A stretch of 64,000 nt of DNA from contig NC_089238.1 in the NCBI RefSeq assembly GCF_963924675.1, forward strand, positions 22,859,815-22,923,814, given 5' to 3'. Shown here piece by piece: positions 12,530-24,948 of this stretch. The translations under genes were made by a program, and so were the position numbers. The notes under the pieces are model-generated. The model was not told where the DNA came from. It was given only the letters and a program-made list of their open reading frames with translations, and did not search any database. This DNA comes from Phocoena phocoena. Its lineage: Eukaryota; Chordata; Mammalia; Artiodactyla; Phocoenidae. The number at the start of each line of letters is the position of its first letter. Position 1 is the stretch's first letter.

Positions 12530-12690
12530 AATCTGCTATATGCCAGCCCTGGACTCGGTTCTGCGAGGTATAAAATTCGTTAAGTCAAATATGTATTAAG
12601 GGCCAATTCTGCCACACAAATGTGAATACTAGGAGGTGCCTGCCCTCAAACACGTAGTCTAGAAGTGTAGACGGCCCAACATTCGAATAC
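12530..12690 (-). mobile_element. L2-like remnant at the edge of copy A
   Basis: 'atgccagccctggactcggttctg' and later 'tgcctgccctcaaacacgtag' follow the reversed L2 3' pattern. Matched by 58915-59045 in copy B, so it predates the duplication. The two copies stop matching near its right end. Confidence 0.5.
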
Positions 12691-12754
12691 AGGGGATTTG
12701 GGTTGTTGTTGGAAAGAATAAGTCGGTTGACTAGAGTGTTATATCAAAATTTAA

Positions 12755-13175
12755 AATTCACCTCGCCTTTGATCTTGCAATCCCATACCTAAGAATTTGG
12801 AAAGATACTCTCCATGTGCTCAAATGGATTTGTGCAAAAATGCTGCACTTCGCAGCACTGCTTTTCAAAACAAAATCAGAAACAGCCCATGTGTCCATCA
12901 ACAAATTGCTTGAGCAAATTAAGTTATGCATACAACGAAATGTCATTGCAGTTCTTCAAAAGAATGATAGTTCTGTATGTAAAGTGATATAATGATCTCC
13001 AAAATAGTATTAACTAGAAAAACAAAGTATAGTACACCTTGTTTAACTGTGCAAAAATAATATGAAAATATATTTATTTATGCTTGCATATACATTAAGA
13101 AACTGGTAATAGGAACTGGAGGGCAGGAAGAGGAGGGAGACATATTCCATATCCTATTGTACTATCTGAATTTTC
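12755..13175 (+). mobile_element. L1 3' fragment
   Basis: Old L1 3' sequence ('tgatcttgcaatcccatacctaag', 'cccatgtgtccatcaacaaa') directly outside the right end of the duplicated unit. Confidence 0.75.
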
Positions 13176-13199
13176 TACTAGGTTAACCTAATATGACCC

Positions 13200-14290
13200 C
13201 CCACCCCCGCAAAAGGGAAAAGGATTTGTACACAGCTAATGAGGTCACCTGACCCACTGTTGAGGGTGTTGGTGGTCCTAGAAGGCTTTCTAGAAGAGTT
13301 ATTTCCAAAACTGAATCCCTAAGTAAGTCAGGTGGAATTGCCCAATCAAAAGTGAGAACTCACCAGGCAGATGAGACAGTGTAAGCAAAGGCAGAGAGGT
13401 CAGGAGTTTAGCTTTGTGAGCACACCAAGTGCAAGGCAAACAGTTAAAGCTGGAGATGTGGATCATATCCAGCTATGCAGGCAGGGTCTTTGCTACCATG
13501 GGAAGGAGTTTGGACTTCATACTGAGTTCAATGGGGCAGTAAGGGTTTTAAGTTGGGGAGTAACAGGATTGTATTTGAAGTTGATAATGATTGAGCCAGA
13601 AAAATACCTCAGGTTTTAGACCTGAGGCATGGGGAGAGGATGGACAATAAAGAGAGGGGTGGAATTTTTTAAATATGAAGGCCATAATATTAGCAAAACT
13701 TAAGGAGCTATTTTGCTGGGAGAGAGTGGCGGTCATGGACATTTTCAGGATGACTCTGAATTTTCTAATGCAAAGAAATGGAGGAATAGAAGTAGCAGAG
13801 GAAGATAGTACCTCAGTTTTCCCAGGAGAATGGTGTAGGGCATGAATCGGGAACCCAGGCCCAGCAATCCTGGCCCTGAGGAGTTTTCTGAAAATTTCAT
13901 TTGACTGGGTCCTTTTTATGGAAATCTTCCCAAAAGGGCACTTGGCTGGTGTGAGTGTTAAGGAAGAGGTCTTCATCTCTGTGGGGCTTTTGAAGTGCTT
14001 TACATGGCAGGCACTGACAGCTGTCTGATGCAAACTTCATTCAGGTCCCCCCTTCTCTCTAGCCATCTTCTAAGTAGGAGTGGGTCATGTGGTGTTATCT
14101 CTGGCCAATAAGATGTAAACCGAAGTCTGCTAAGTGAGATTTTTGGAAAGGCTCTGAGTTCCTGATAAAAATGAAGTGATTCATGACCAAAAAACCTCTT
14201 TGTCCTTTGCCTTTCACACTTTTCTTACTGTCTGGAGCATGAATATGAGGCCCTAGAGGTAAAGCAGCCATCTTATGACAGTGAGACAAT
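13200..14290. other. Ancient repeat-like sequence, no gene
   Basis: Wording such as 'accatgggaaggagtttggact' and 'gttttaagttggggagtaacagg' is that of an old interspersed mammalian repeat which I cannot name securely. A 161-residue minus-strand frame here (13548-14033) has no family features and looks fortuitous. Confidence 0.45.
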
Positions 14291-14297
14291 GAGGTGT

Positions 14298-14705
14298 TGT
14301 ATTAGTTATCTATCATTTCATAACAAATTACCCCCAAAATTAACGGCTTAAAACAGATGTGGTTCTGCAGTCTCATCTGAATGTTCAGCTAGGCGGAGAT
14401 CCACTTCTAAGTTCATTCATTTAATTGTTGGCGGCCACAGTCCCTCATCACATGGGCTCTTCACAGATGTGCCTCGAAACATGGCAACTGGCTTCCCCTA
14501 GAATGAGTGATCCGAGAAAGAATGACAGAAGCCACATTCTTTTTATAACTTAATCTCAGAAGTGGCATCACATCACTTCTGCTGTATTCTATTAGAAGCA
14601 AGTCACTAAGTCCAGCCCACACTCAATGAGAGGAAATTACACAAGGGCAAGAACACCAAAAGGCAGAGATCATTGGGAGCCATCTTAGAGGCTGGCTACC
14701 CTAGG
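14298..14705 (+). mobile_element. Ancient mammalian LTR-like repeat
   Basis: 'ttagttatctatcatttcataacaa', 'cccaaaattaacggcttaaaac' and 'cactaagtccagcccacactcaa' are hallmarks of a common old mammalian repeat, probably LTR-derived. Family not named with confidence. Confidence 0.6.
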
Positions 14706-14869
14706 TGCCATGCATGGAATTATCATCAATCCACTAAGAAGGATGAATAGAAAACTAAAAAGTGCCTGGGTTGCTCATTGTTGAGTAGCACCCCAGTTGT
14801 GACCTGCCTCCCTAGATGCCCTATAATGTGAAAGGCAGAAAATAGCTCAAAATAAGATTCAGCTCCACA

Positions 14870-15785
14870 CCCACTAGAATAGATAAATTAAAGACTAATA
14901 ACATCATATGTTAGTGGAAGGGGGTATAAAATACTGTAATTACTTTCGAAAAAGGTCTAGGAAAACTAAATATACACACAGCCTATGACCCATATTTCCA
15001 ATCTTAAGTATTTATTCGGGAGAAATGAAAATATATGTCCACAAAAAGACTTGTGCAAGAATATTCATAACAGCTTTATTCATAATGGACCCAAAATGGG
15101 GAAAAAACACACAAATGTCTATCAATAGGTAAACATAAATAGATAAACAAATTGTAGTACATTCACTTAATGGAATATGAATCAGCTTTTAAAAGGAACA
15201 AATTACTGATACATACAACAAAATGGATGAATCTCAAAAACATTATGCTCAGTAAAAGAAGCCTTACACAAAAGAGCACATACTGTAGTTCCATTTATAT
15301 GCAGTCCTAGAACAAGCAAAACTATTCCATGGTAGAAAAAAATCAGAGCAGCATTTGCCTCTTGGAGGATAAGGGTGGGGATAAAATGAAAAGGGTTATG
15401 AGGGAACTTCCTGGGCTGATAGTAATAGTCTGTATCTTAATAGGGGTTTGTGTCACACAAGTACTGGCATTTGTCAAAATGAAAACTACTCTTAAGATTT
15501 AGGCATTTTATTGAATTTAAATTTTATCTCAACAAAAACCTTAAGCAAATATTGAAATCTAAGTAATGATATGTATGCTGAAGTATTTATGGGAAAATGT
15601 GCCAATGCCTGCAACTTATATTGAAATGCATAAAAAAAATGCATAAAAAAAGATGGCTACGTGGGTAGATAAGTGATAAAGCAAATACAGTATAGTAAAA
15701 TGTCAGTGGTACAATCTAGGCTGTTGGCATACAGGTGTCCACTGTAAAATTTAAGTATTTTGTATGTCTGAAATTTTTCATAAAT
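14870..15785 (+). mobile_element. L1 3' fragment (old)
   Basis: 'catatttccaatcttaagtatttat', 'aacaaaatggatgaatctcaaaaac' and the distal 'gctgaagtatttatgggaaaatg' tail of an old L1. Confidence 0.75.
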
Positions 15786-15909
15786 TATAGGAAACAAGAC
15801 CTACATTTTAAACCACTTTTCATTAGGTTTTCAATTATCTGCTGTCAAACATATTCCTTACTTACACCATTACCAAAACAAGGGCTTTCTACAAAATGGA
15901 TGATACTGG

Positions 15910-16440
15910 CCCTGACACTTATTCATTCATTTAATACTTACTAGGTACCTACTATGTGCTGGACCTTGTGCTCTTGATGGGGATACAATCTTGTGAGTAA
16001 AATAAAGTTCCTGCTGTTGTGAATCTCATACAAACACGTACTATTATACAAATAAATATATAACTACAGTGATCACAATTATGAAGGTACTATTCTGGGG
16101 CTCTAAGGCCACTGACGAGGAGATCTGACCTGTGGTAGGGTGGGGCTTCCCTGTGGAAGTGGAGACTTCCTGGAAGAAATATGCATGATGGGTAGAGTTA
16201 ATGAGGTAAAGAGGAGTAGCAAATATTCAGCCAGAAGGAACAGCATGGGCAAATTAACTGAGGTAAAAGGAAATGAAAGGAAGCTATTATGGCTGAAGCA
16301 CCAAAAGAAAGAGGAAGAGAGAATCTGACATACTGAGGATGGGTGCTGGAAGAGCCCACTTTCCACTGGCTTTCGATGCTACTTCTAACTTTGCTCAAGA
16401 TCCTCATGTGTGCTGTTGAAGTGGCTGTAGGTGCTCTAGT
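15910..16440 (-). mobile_element. L2-like remnant
   Basis: 'attcattcatttaatacttactagg', 'ctactatgtgctggaccttgtgctc' and 'gggatacaatc' are the reverse complement of the L2 3' terminus. The right part is too decayed to be sure. Confidence 0.55.
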
Positions 16441-16471
16441 CTCATAGTAAGCAATTAGACCAGGCAGGAAC

Positions 16472-16789
16472 TTTTTTTTTTAATTTCCTTTGATTTATTT
16501 ATTTTTGGCTGCATTGGGTCTTCGTTGCTGTGCATGGGCTTTCTCTAGTTGCAGCGAGGGGAGGCTACTCTTCGTTGCAGTGCACAGGCTTCTCATTGCA
16601 GTGGCTTCTTGTTGAGGAGCATGGGCTTCACTAGCTGTGGCTCACGGGCTCTAGAGCACAGGCTCAGTAGTTGTGGGGCAGGGGCTTAGTTGCTCCTTGG
16701 CATGTGGGATCTTCCTGGACCAGGGCTCGAACCTGTGTCCCCTGCATTGGCAGGCAGATTCTTAACCGCTGCGCCACTGGGGAAGTCCC
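16472..16789 (-). mobile_element. Long CHR-2-type SINE
   Basis: Reverse-oriented: 'ggctgcattgggtcttcgttgc' to 'gcgccactggggaagtcc'. Target duplication caggaact on both sides (near 16464 and 16790). Confidence 0.9.
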
Positions 16790-16849
16790 CAGGAACTATT
16801 TTAATATAGGTATTATGTACTTGAGAAACCAAAATGGCTATTCAAAGCC

Positions 16850-16982
16850 TTTTTCTTTTTCTTTTTTTTTTGTGGCCGCACTGCTCGCCTTGTGGGATCT
16901 TAGTTCCCCAACGAGGGATCGAACCAAAACCCTTGTCAGTGAAAGTGCAGAGTCTTAACCACTGGACCATCGGGGAATTCTC
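16850..16982 (-). mobile_element. CHR-1-type SINE
   Basis: 'gtggccgcactgctcgccttg' to 'ccactggaccatcggggaatt', flanked by tcaaagcc at 16842-16849 and 16983-16990. Confidence 0.88.
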
Positions 16983-16999
16983 TCAAAGCCATTTTTTAT

Positions 17000-19090
17000 C
17001 CCCTTTTGTAATTACAACCCAAGTTCCTGGGGGGTAAGGGGAGGTGAGATGTAACAGCCTCCATCTCAACTCCTTTATTTTGACACTAAAACAAACCAAA
17101 GTTTCTACCAAGGAACCTTTTAAAGCTTTTCTTTCTTTTCTGGGAAAGGATAACAAGAGCACTGGGATGCTTGGGAGATCTTGGGTGTGTATAAAATTTC
17201 TCATTTTTCTTGAAAACCCAATATAGCTCCTAAATTAAAGAGTTAGAAGTTTAAAGCTGTAGTTCCTACTTTTCCAAAGCAACAGAGAGATGATCATCAC
17301 AATGAGGAAAATGTAGTCATTTTGTGTTGATTCTGTTCACATTATACTCCATATTTCCAAAATGGAACGGTCTATGATTTTTAAAAAAAGATACAAATAA
17401 CAAACAAAGAAGATGCCATCTTTGTCCTGAAAGAGAGCTTTTCTTTCCTTCCTGTGAGGCCAGTAACACACTGGGTCAGGGAACACTCATTGCAGGAAAG
17501 CCACAGGCTCAACTCAAGAAGCCAGCCCTCCTTTACAGCTGGGTACCTCTGGACAGTACGAGACAGGTACCAGCCTTCGCTGAGCACTGAACTCAGCCCA
17601 CTGGCCTGCCCTGAACACAGAGGGGCCTCCAAAGGTGTCCTACGCCTCGCTTTGCCTCCTTTTGCTTTTTCTCTCATAGTATTAAATACTACTTATTGGG
17701 CATCTACTCTGTGCCTGTCCTTTACATTAATTGTCCCTCTTCCTCCCCAAGCCCTGCAAAGGTTACAGTTAAATAATGTAAGGCTCAGGGAGCATTATCA
17801 GTCAGGAAATTTTTTTTCCCCAAATAGAAACCCAACTCAAAATGGCTTAAGCAAAAAAGGTTACTGGCTCACATAACCAAAAAACACTGATAAGTAGTAC
17901 CAGTTTCAGGCACAACTGGATCCATGTCCTCACAAGAACCACAGGGCCCGTTTCTGTCTCTTGGGTCTACACCCCTTGTTGGAGATGGTAGGGAAGATGG
18001 CTAAGATAGCTCACCATCCTATATTTGCTCCTTTTCCTGTCTCATCATGTTCACTCTCCTATTTGGGTTTCCTACCCATCCCAGAAACACTGATTTGGGC
18101 TGGACAAGGATATCCACTGATTGTTTTAGACCAAAATTCAGCATCCAGCTCTGGAAGTCTGACAAGGGGTCTGAGAATTGAGGGAAGGATAGATGGGTCA
18201 TAGAACAACTACCATCCAGAAACACCACTTTCTCTCCCATTGGCCAAGCCACTGCCTCTCACCCTGTTACTATTTAGCCTCACCCTTGTGCTGCCTTTGA
18301 AATAAAGTCCTTCCCACACTTCCGGTCTTAGTCCTCTTACCCTATCAGTCTGAACTAATCAGAAGCTTCACTCTCCTGGGAGTAAGCAAGAGTCCACAGA
18401 AACTCTGTAGATTCCTTGATAAACCCAAAGATGGAGTAGTAAATGAACACGTGACTCCCAACCAGGGCATCCAGCCAGGGAATAAATTAGGACTGAAAGC
18501 ACCCTATGCTCTGCTCACCAAGCCATGTGTCATAGTGCAGGGTTGCATCTACCCAAAGGAAAGGACAATTTTTTTTTTCTTTTTTGCAGTAATCCATTCC
18601 ATGGTCCTTAATCCTTGGGCTCATAGTCAATTCTACTTTAGGGAATTTCCATTCCATCTCTCCCTCCATTTCCCTTCTTCCCTCCCTTTCTGTGTCTCTC
18701 TCTCCCTCCAGGTAAGATCCATTCCAGGATGTCCTCTCACCTCTTAACCTTTCAAGATTCCTTAACTCTCCTCTCCTTCATGGATTAGACATAGCATGTT
18801 GTCATGAGCGAAAGAGGCAGGAAGAGGACCATCCTGGTATCTTTATCCCAACTTAATCCCTAAATGCCACAAAGAGTAACTGCAATCTAGTTAAAAAATC
18901 ATAAAGAGGCCATTAATTATGGTCTCTGACAGACCACCTACATTTTTAAAAAATAAAAAATCAGAATGGAAAACATATGAAAGAAATGACTGGCTCTGTG
19001 TGACAGAGTAAGTATTAACACCCAAAAGCATCACTGAGCCATGTGTGCATGCCTTCTAGTGTTAGAAACATACTTTCATTTCTTTAGTCA
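17000..19090. other. Unique or very old repeat sequence, no gene
   Basis: Two kilobases with no recognisable exon. 17800-18350 resembles an old interspersed repeat ('actcaaaatggcttaagcaaaaaagg', 'tggctcacataacc'). A 140-residue frame at 17454-17876 shows no domain or codon signature and is rejected as a gene. Confidence 0.45.
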
Positions 19091-19106
19091 AAAAATATTC
19101 TCTAAG

Positions 19107-19432
19107 AGGACTTACCTGGTGGCGCAGTGGTTAAGAATCCGCCTGCCAATTCAGGGGACACGGGTTCAAGCCCTGGTCCTTGAAGATCCCACATGCCGCG
19201 GAGCAACTAAGCCCGTGCGCCACAACTACTGAGCCTGCGCTCTACAGCCCGCGAGCCACAACTACTGAAGCCTGCGCGCCTAGAGCCCATGCTCCACAAC
19301 AAGAGAAGCCACCACAATGAGAAGCCTGTCCACTGCAACGAAGAGTAGCCTCCACTCGCACCAACTAGATAAAGCCCACATGCAGCAATGAAGACCCAGA
19401 GCAGCCAAAAATAAATTAATTAAAAAAAAATT
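19107..19432 (+). mobile_element. Long CHR-2-type SINE
   Basis: 'aggacttacctggtggcgcag' to 'gacccagagcagccaaaaataaa'. Confidence 0.9.
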
Positions 19433-19687
19433 TTTTTTTCCTGAGAGCCCCAGAGCCTCTAATGAGGCAGCTCATTTCCCTGGAACCCACTTTACCCAGA
19501 CCTTTGCATGGCTGACTCCTAAGCATCTTTCACACAAATACACTGGGTTGCTCCACATTCCTCCAGTGAAGAAGCCCAAAACTCATGGGCAGCTTGTAGT
19601 TTTCCATACCTTAGGTATCTTTCAGTCTTCACATTCTGCCAGGGTCCGGGAAGGTATCAAGTTGAACCACATGAAATTGCCTTTTTA

Positions 19688-20842
19688 TGGGTCAAATTAA
19701 AATGTTAAATATTTTGGAGAAAAAGAAAAGCTTTATTCAACCAAAGTATGCACTGTTAGCATTAACTGCATTCCCTAAATATTAAATGGTATGTACCATA
19801 TTTATAAAATTTAGCATTGTTAATGTTTATTCAAATCCTCCAATTACTGCTTCTCAATTGGAGGAAGTTTTGTTTCTCAGAAAAGAGTTCCAAATGACAG
19901 AAAAGGTGGTAATTGGTTGAAAAAAAGTCAGGTGAATATGATGAATGTGGGAAATTTTCTTAGTTCAATTCAGTTAACTTCTCTATGATAGTTTGTGATT
20001 TCTGTGGTCAAATGTTGTCATGCAACAGTATAGGTCCATGTCTGCTAACCAATACAGAGTGCTTTTAGATCACCTTTTTTGATATATAATTTCAACTTTT
20101 TGACAGTTAAGATGCTACTGTTAGTTATACCTGGGTTAAAAAGCGGTAATGAAACACTCTTTGTAGACCACCATACCATTACCAGAACCTTTTTTGGTTG
20201 CAGTGATTGAACACATGTTCGGGAACTTCATCAAAATCCAACCATTGTCCCAACCACTTTCAATTTCATTTTTTATCAGAGCTTATGATCCTCTCCAAAA
20301 TATGTCTCTGTTCTTTCAAATGTAAAGAGATGAGCATACCTCTAACCATCTGAGTTTATGATCGTCCATTAACTGGTGTGGTACCTACCCACTTGTCCAA
20401 TTTTTTCACCTTTCCTATTGCAGCCAGGTGTCGAGAAATTGTTGTAGCAGAAACTCCTAAGTCTGCTGCAAGATCTCGAATTGCTGTTTGGGGGTTACCT
20501 TCCACCATGGCTCTCAACTGATCTTCATTTAAAACAGATTTGGGTCTCCCTCGAGGCTCATTTTTCAGACTCAGATCCCCAGAACGAAATTTTTCAAACC
20601 ACCATCGGATAGTCCTTTCACTAACAGAGCCTTCTCCAAAGACAGAATTGATGTTTCTACTTGCCGTGGCTGCACTACGTCCTAGTTTAAATTCATATTA
20701 AAAAAATTCGTAAATCTTTCAAAGACATGGTATTGTTCACTTCTGTAGAGAAAATAAACAATAAAAACTCAATCATCAAAGAAAACCGAATCTGTATAAA
20801 CTACTATACTTAGATTCTATACAAAACTTTTATTTTAACTCA
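19688..20842 (-). mobile_element. mariner (Tc1/mariner) transposon, inactive
   Basis: The minus strand from about 20690 downwards reads a decayed mariner transposase: RWWFEKFRSGD, then EPRGRPKSVLNEDQLRAMVE, then ATTISRHLAAIGKV and, after several stops, KKVLVMVWWS (near 20190). These are the paired helix-turn-helix and catalytic-core signatures of the family. The ends 'tgggtcaaattaaaatg' (19688) and the complement of 'cttttattttaactca' (20842) form imperfect inverted repeats of about 16 bases. Stops and frameshifts break the gene. The length, 1.15 kb, is slightly below a full 1.3-kb mariner. Confidence 0.82.
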
Positions 20843-20859
20843 CTAATTTTACTGTCCAT

Positions 20860-21795
20860 CAGTGCATCTTGTCTGCAACAATAATTACTGTTTAGCTAAT
20901 GCTGGCTTTCTACTTCCTGCAATTCTTCCACAGTTATTAATTGAAATTCTACTATAAAGGAAGAACTGTCCCTTCCCCCCCATTTTAAAATTTATATCAG
21001 TAAGGACTCATGGATATTTACTTTATTAATTCAATGATATCATTATTTCTTTTGCTCAAATTGTTCCAGCTTTGGCCATTAGGAACTCCTTCAGGTTGGC
21101 TCCCATGTTCCTTCAACAATATTCCCCCTTTTCTTTTTTTTTTTTTTTTAAAGCATTTTGTTATTATCTGGCACACCTAAAGATTTTCCAGGGACCTTTA
21201 CCCCATCTAAGTCCTGCAGTCGACCACTTCTCTAAGGAGCCCTGGTTCCTTTTATTGGAGAATCATCCTTAGAAATAAAAAATTGGATGCTAAGTTTGTT
21301 CATTACTGCTGAGGTGTCATCACTTCTAGTTCCTCACAGTGGACAGAGTTAGGAAATATATGTATGCATACTAACCCACACATATAGTGATATCACAGAT
21401 TCCAATCTAACCCAACAGAGTTCATTTTAGCCTCCTCCTCTCCTTATGAGAAACCCAGTTCTTATTATCTAAAAACATATTTATTTGTTCAGTTAGTACA
21501 CACATAAAGCATAGATAGAATTGCTAATCTATACCCCTGTTAGAAATACATTTACTGACTAGATTACAGCATTAATGCACAGTTCTTTTATGTCTTTAAC
21601 ATTACAGTATCCAGTCAAGATGATATTTTTCAAAATTACTTGGGTTAGTTCTTTTCTTCCCCATTCTATTCAATGTCACTCCTTCCTCATTCCTACTACC
21701 GAATTCCCGCCTCTCCATTTCCTTGCACCCCTTTCCCACCTACCCCCTACAGGTTATCAGTCACTTCATTTTCTGGTTTAACCTGCCGGTACTGA
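20860..21795. other. Unassigned AT-rich sequence
   Basis: Between the mariner and the next L1. No exon, RNA gene or named repeat recognised on either strand. Confidence 0.4.
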
Positions 21796-22221
21796 TTTTG
21801 CACAGATTAACAGATATATGTGTATTGTCTTATATCTCCTTTCTTACATAAAAGGCGTATGCTATAAGTACTATTGTGCTTTACTTTTTTCACTTAACTG
21901 TATATTCTTGAAAACACTCCATATCCACATCTCCATTGATAGAGATCATCCTCATTCTTTTTTTATAGCTCCATTATTCCACTGTATGGATACACAACAG
22001 TTTAATTACTTTCCTATGTATAGGCATTTAGATTGTGTCCAGTATTTTGTAGTTACATACAATGCTGTAATGAATATCTGCATATGTATTTTCATATTGT
22101 TGGAGGTATATCTTCATGGTAGATTCCCAAAAATGGTCTTGCTGGGTAAATAAATACCTACGTAGTATTTTTAGGTATTGCCAAATCTCCCTTCAGAAGG
22201 AGAATTATAAAAATTACAACA

Positions 22222-22430
22222 GGGCTTCCCTGGTGGCGCAGTGGTTGGGAGTCCGCCTGCCGATGCAGGGGACGCGGGTTCGTGCCCCGGTCTGGGAAGA
22301 TCCCACATGCCGCGGAGCGGCTGGGCCCGTGAGCCATGGCCGCTGAGCCTGCGCGTCCGGAGCCTGTCCTCCGCAACGGGAGAGGCCACAACAGTGAGAG
22401 GCCCGCGTAACGCATAAAAAAAAAAAAAAA
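22222..22430 (+). mobile_element. CHR-2 SINE, young
   Basis: 'gggcttccctggtggcgcag' to a 22-A tail. Target duplication aaaattacaaca at 22210-22221 and after the tail (to 22444). Confidence 0.94.
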
Positions 22431-22754
22431 AAAAAAATTACAACAATTATAACAATTTTTATTCTCACCAGCAATGTATGAGAGCACGCACCTGTTTCCC
22501 CACAGCTTCACCAACAAAGAATACTGTCATATTTTTAAATTTTTGCCATTGACAGGTATTGTTTTAATTTGCATTTCTCTAATTATGAGTGAATGTGAAC
22601 TTTTTTTCATATATTTGAGAGTCATGTTTATGGCTTATTTTTTGTGAGTTGTCTGCTCATGGCTAATTCTCACTTTTATATCTGGTTGTTATAACTTGGT
22701 TGTTATAACTTTTTCTCTCAATTTTTAAGACCTCTTTGTACATAAAAAATATTG

Positions 22755-22935
22755 TTAATAAGGACAATAGCACTGGGAACTCTACTCAATACTCTATAAT
22801 GACCTATATGGGAAAAGAATCTAAAAAAGAGTGGATATATGTATATGTATAACTGATTCACTTTGCGGTACAGGAGAAACTAACAATTGTAAATCAACTG
22901 TACTCCAATAAAAATTAATTAAAAAAAAAGAATTA
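22755..22935 (+). mobile_element. L1 3' terminus (cetartiodactyl type)
   Basis: 'gtatatgtataactgattcac', 'tttgcggtacaggagaaactaac' and 'tgtactccaataaaaatt' plus poly-A; 5'-truncated. Confidence 0.85.
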
Positions 22936-23176
22936 TAGAAGTGTTCTCATCTAAAAAAATTATCCTTTTTTGTGGCATAGATTGTCAATACTTTTCCCCA
23001 CAAACTTTTTATGGGATTCTTTTCATGCAAGAATTTAATTTAGTGAAATTTATCACTTTTCTTTTAATGCTTCTGGATTTTAAGTCAGAGTTAAATACCT
23101 GTATTTTCTACACCAAGATTATAGAGGAATTAGTTCATGTTAGCAGTAGATTAAGGTGAACTTTTAAATAATATTA

Positions 23177-23278
23177 CAGGGACAAATGGGTAGCCATTTG
23201 GAAAATGCTAAAAGTAGATCATTCATTATTCCATGAAAAAAGTAGATCATTTTCCAAATGGCTGCCCATTTGTCCCTG
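23177..23278. repeat. Inverted repeat (hairpin), 31-base arms
   Basis: Arms 23177-23207 (cagggacaaatgggtagcca...) and 23248-23278 are reverse complements with one mismatch, around a 40-base loop. The loop holds part of a direct repeat of 'aaagtagatcatt' (23211-23223 and 23239-23251). Weaker pairing continues outside the arms. Confidence 0.9.
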
Positions 23279-24110
23279 CACTAGTATTAAAAGGTCTATT
23301 TTACCCATAGCTAACGTCATACTCACAGATGAACAACTGAAAACTTTCCCCCTAAGATCAGGAACAAGATAAGGATGCTCACTTTCACTGCTGCTATTCA
23401 ACGTTGTACTTAGAAGTTTTAGCCAGAGCTATTAAACAAGGAAAAGAAAAGGCATCCAAATTGGAAAGGAAGAGGTAAAACTATCTCTATTCATAAATGA
23501 CATGGTCCTATACATAGAAAATTCCAAAGAATCCGTAAGAAAGCCACTAGAGATAATAAACAAGTTTAGCAAAGTTGTAGAGTCCAAGAACAAAAATCAG
23601 TTTTGTTTTATACACCAGCAATGAATAATCTGAAGAGAAAATTAAGAAAGCAATTCCATTTATAATAGCATCAAAAATAATAAAACACTTAGGGATAAAT
23701 CTAACAAAGAAGGTAAAAGACATATGCTGAAAACACTGCTGAAAGAAATTAAAGAATGAAAAGACAACTGTGTTCATGGATAGGAAGATTTAACATTGTT
23801 AACATGTCAGTATTACCCAAAACAATCTACAGATTCAACACAATCCCTATCAAAATTCCAATAGCCTTTTTCACAGAAATGGAAAAGCAGATACTCATTT
23901 TCATATGGAATTGCAAGGGACCCTGAATAATCAAAATAATCTTAAAAAAGAAGAAAGCTGGAGGACTCACATTTCCGAACTTTGAAACTTAATACAAAGC
24001 TACAGTAATTAAAACTATGGTATAGGCATAAGGACAAACATAAAGACCAGTGGAATAGGAAGTCTAGAAACAAACCCTCACACATATGGTCAACTGATTT
24101 TTTGACAAGG

Positions 24111-24228
24111 CAGTCCAGTGGTTAAGACTCCGTGCTTCCACTTCAGGGGGCACAGGTTCAATCCCTGGTGGGGAACTAAGATCCTGCATGCTGCATGGTG
24201 CAGCCAAAAAATATATATATATTTTTTT
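24111..24228 (+). mobile_element. CHR-1-type SINE, 5'-truncated
   Basis: Starts at 'cagtccagtggttaagactcc', has 'ggttcaatccctgg', ends in an A/T tail. The L1 around it repeats 'tttttgacaagg' and 'ttttttgacacgg' as target duplication. Confidence 0.85.
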
Positions 24229-24948
24229 TTTGACACGGTCATGTCAAGACCTTTCAGTGGGAAAGGACAGTTTTTCAACAAATGGTACTGGGAAAACTGT
24301 ACATCCACATGCAAAAGAATGAAGCTGGACCCTAACCCACACTATATACAAAAATTAATTCAAAATGGATCAGAGACCTAAATGTAAAAACTAAAACTAA
24401 ACCAGTCTTAGAAGAAAACCTTGGGGAAATTTTCATGACATTGAATTTGGCAACAATTAAAGTAAAAGTAGGTAAACTGAATTACATTAAAATTTAAAAC
24501 TTCCATGCTAAGGACACAATCAACAGAGTGAAAAGGCAACCTACATAATGGAAGAAAATCATATATCTAATAAATGGTTAAATATCCAGAAGATATAAAG
24601 AACTCTTACAACTCAATAACAACAAAAAACAAATAACCTGATTAAAAAATGCCAAAGGACTTGAATAAATATTTCTCCAACGAACATACACACATGGCCA
24701 ACAAGCATATGAAAAAATGCTCAACATCACTAATCATTAGGGAAATGCAAATCAAAACCACAATGAAATATCACCTCACACCCATCAGGATGGCTGTTAA
24801 CAATAACAAAACAACAGAAAATAACAAGAGTTGGCAAAGATGAAGAGAAATTGGAACCCTTGGGTACTGTTGGTGGGAATGTAAAATGGTGCAGCTGCTA
24901 TGGAAAACCGTACATTGGTTCCTTAAAAAATTAAAAATAGAATTACCA

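Larger units (their letters stand above)
4311..12690. repeat. Duplicated unit, copy A
   Basis: This segment is matched, in the same order and orientation, by about 32171-59045. Anchors seen by eye: an L2 remnant (4311-4690 with 32171-32520), exon 2 (5725 with 33014), intron stretches 7180-7300 with 37450-37590, 8960-9060 with 39895-40000, 9770-9890 with 40860-40985, 10310-10520 with 41060-41330, 10770-10920 with 55715-55850, and 11275-11310 with 58105-58131, then exon 1 and the promoter. Intron anchors look roughly 70-80% identical. Confidence 0.85.
21800..23170 (-). mobile_element. L1 3' region, minus strand, with later insertions
   Basis: 'tattccactgtatggatacac', 'tgctgggtaaa' and 'caccagcaatgtatgagagc' are reversed L1 3' sequence. 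It is split by a CHR-2 SINE at 22222 and a younger plus-strand L1 3' end at 22755-22935, which ends 'ccaataaaaattaatt' plus A-tail. Confidence 0.8.

Noticed and set aside
13548..14033. 161-codon minus-strand frame
   Set aside because: Lies in old repeat-like sequence; no recognisable motif, and composition is unremarkable.
17454..17876. 140-codon plus-strand frame
   Set aside because: No family features; spans the edge of an old repeat.
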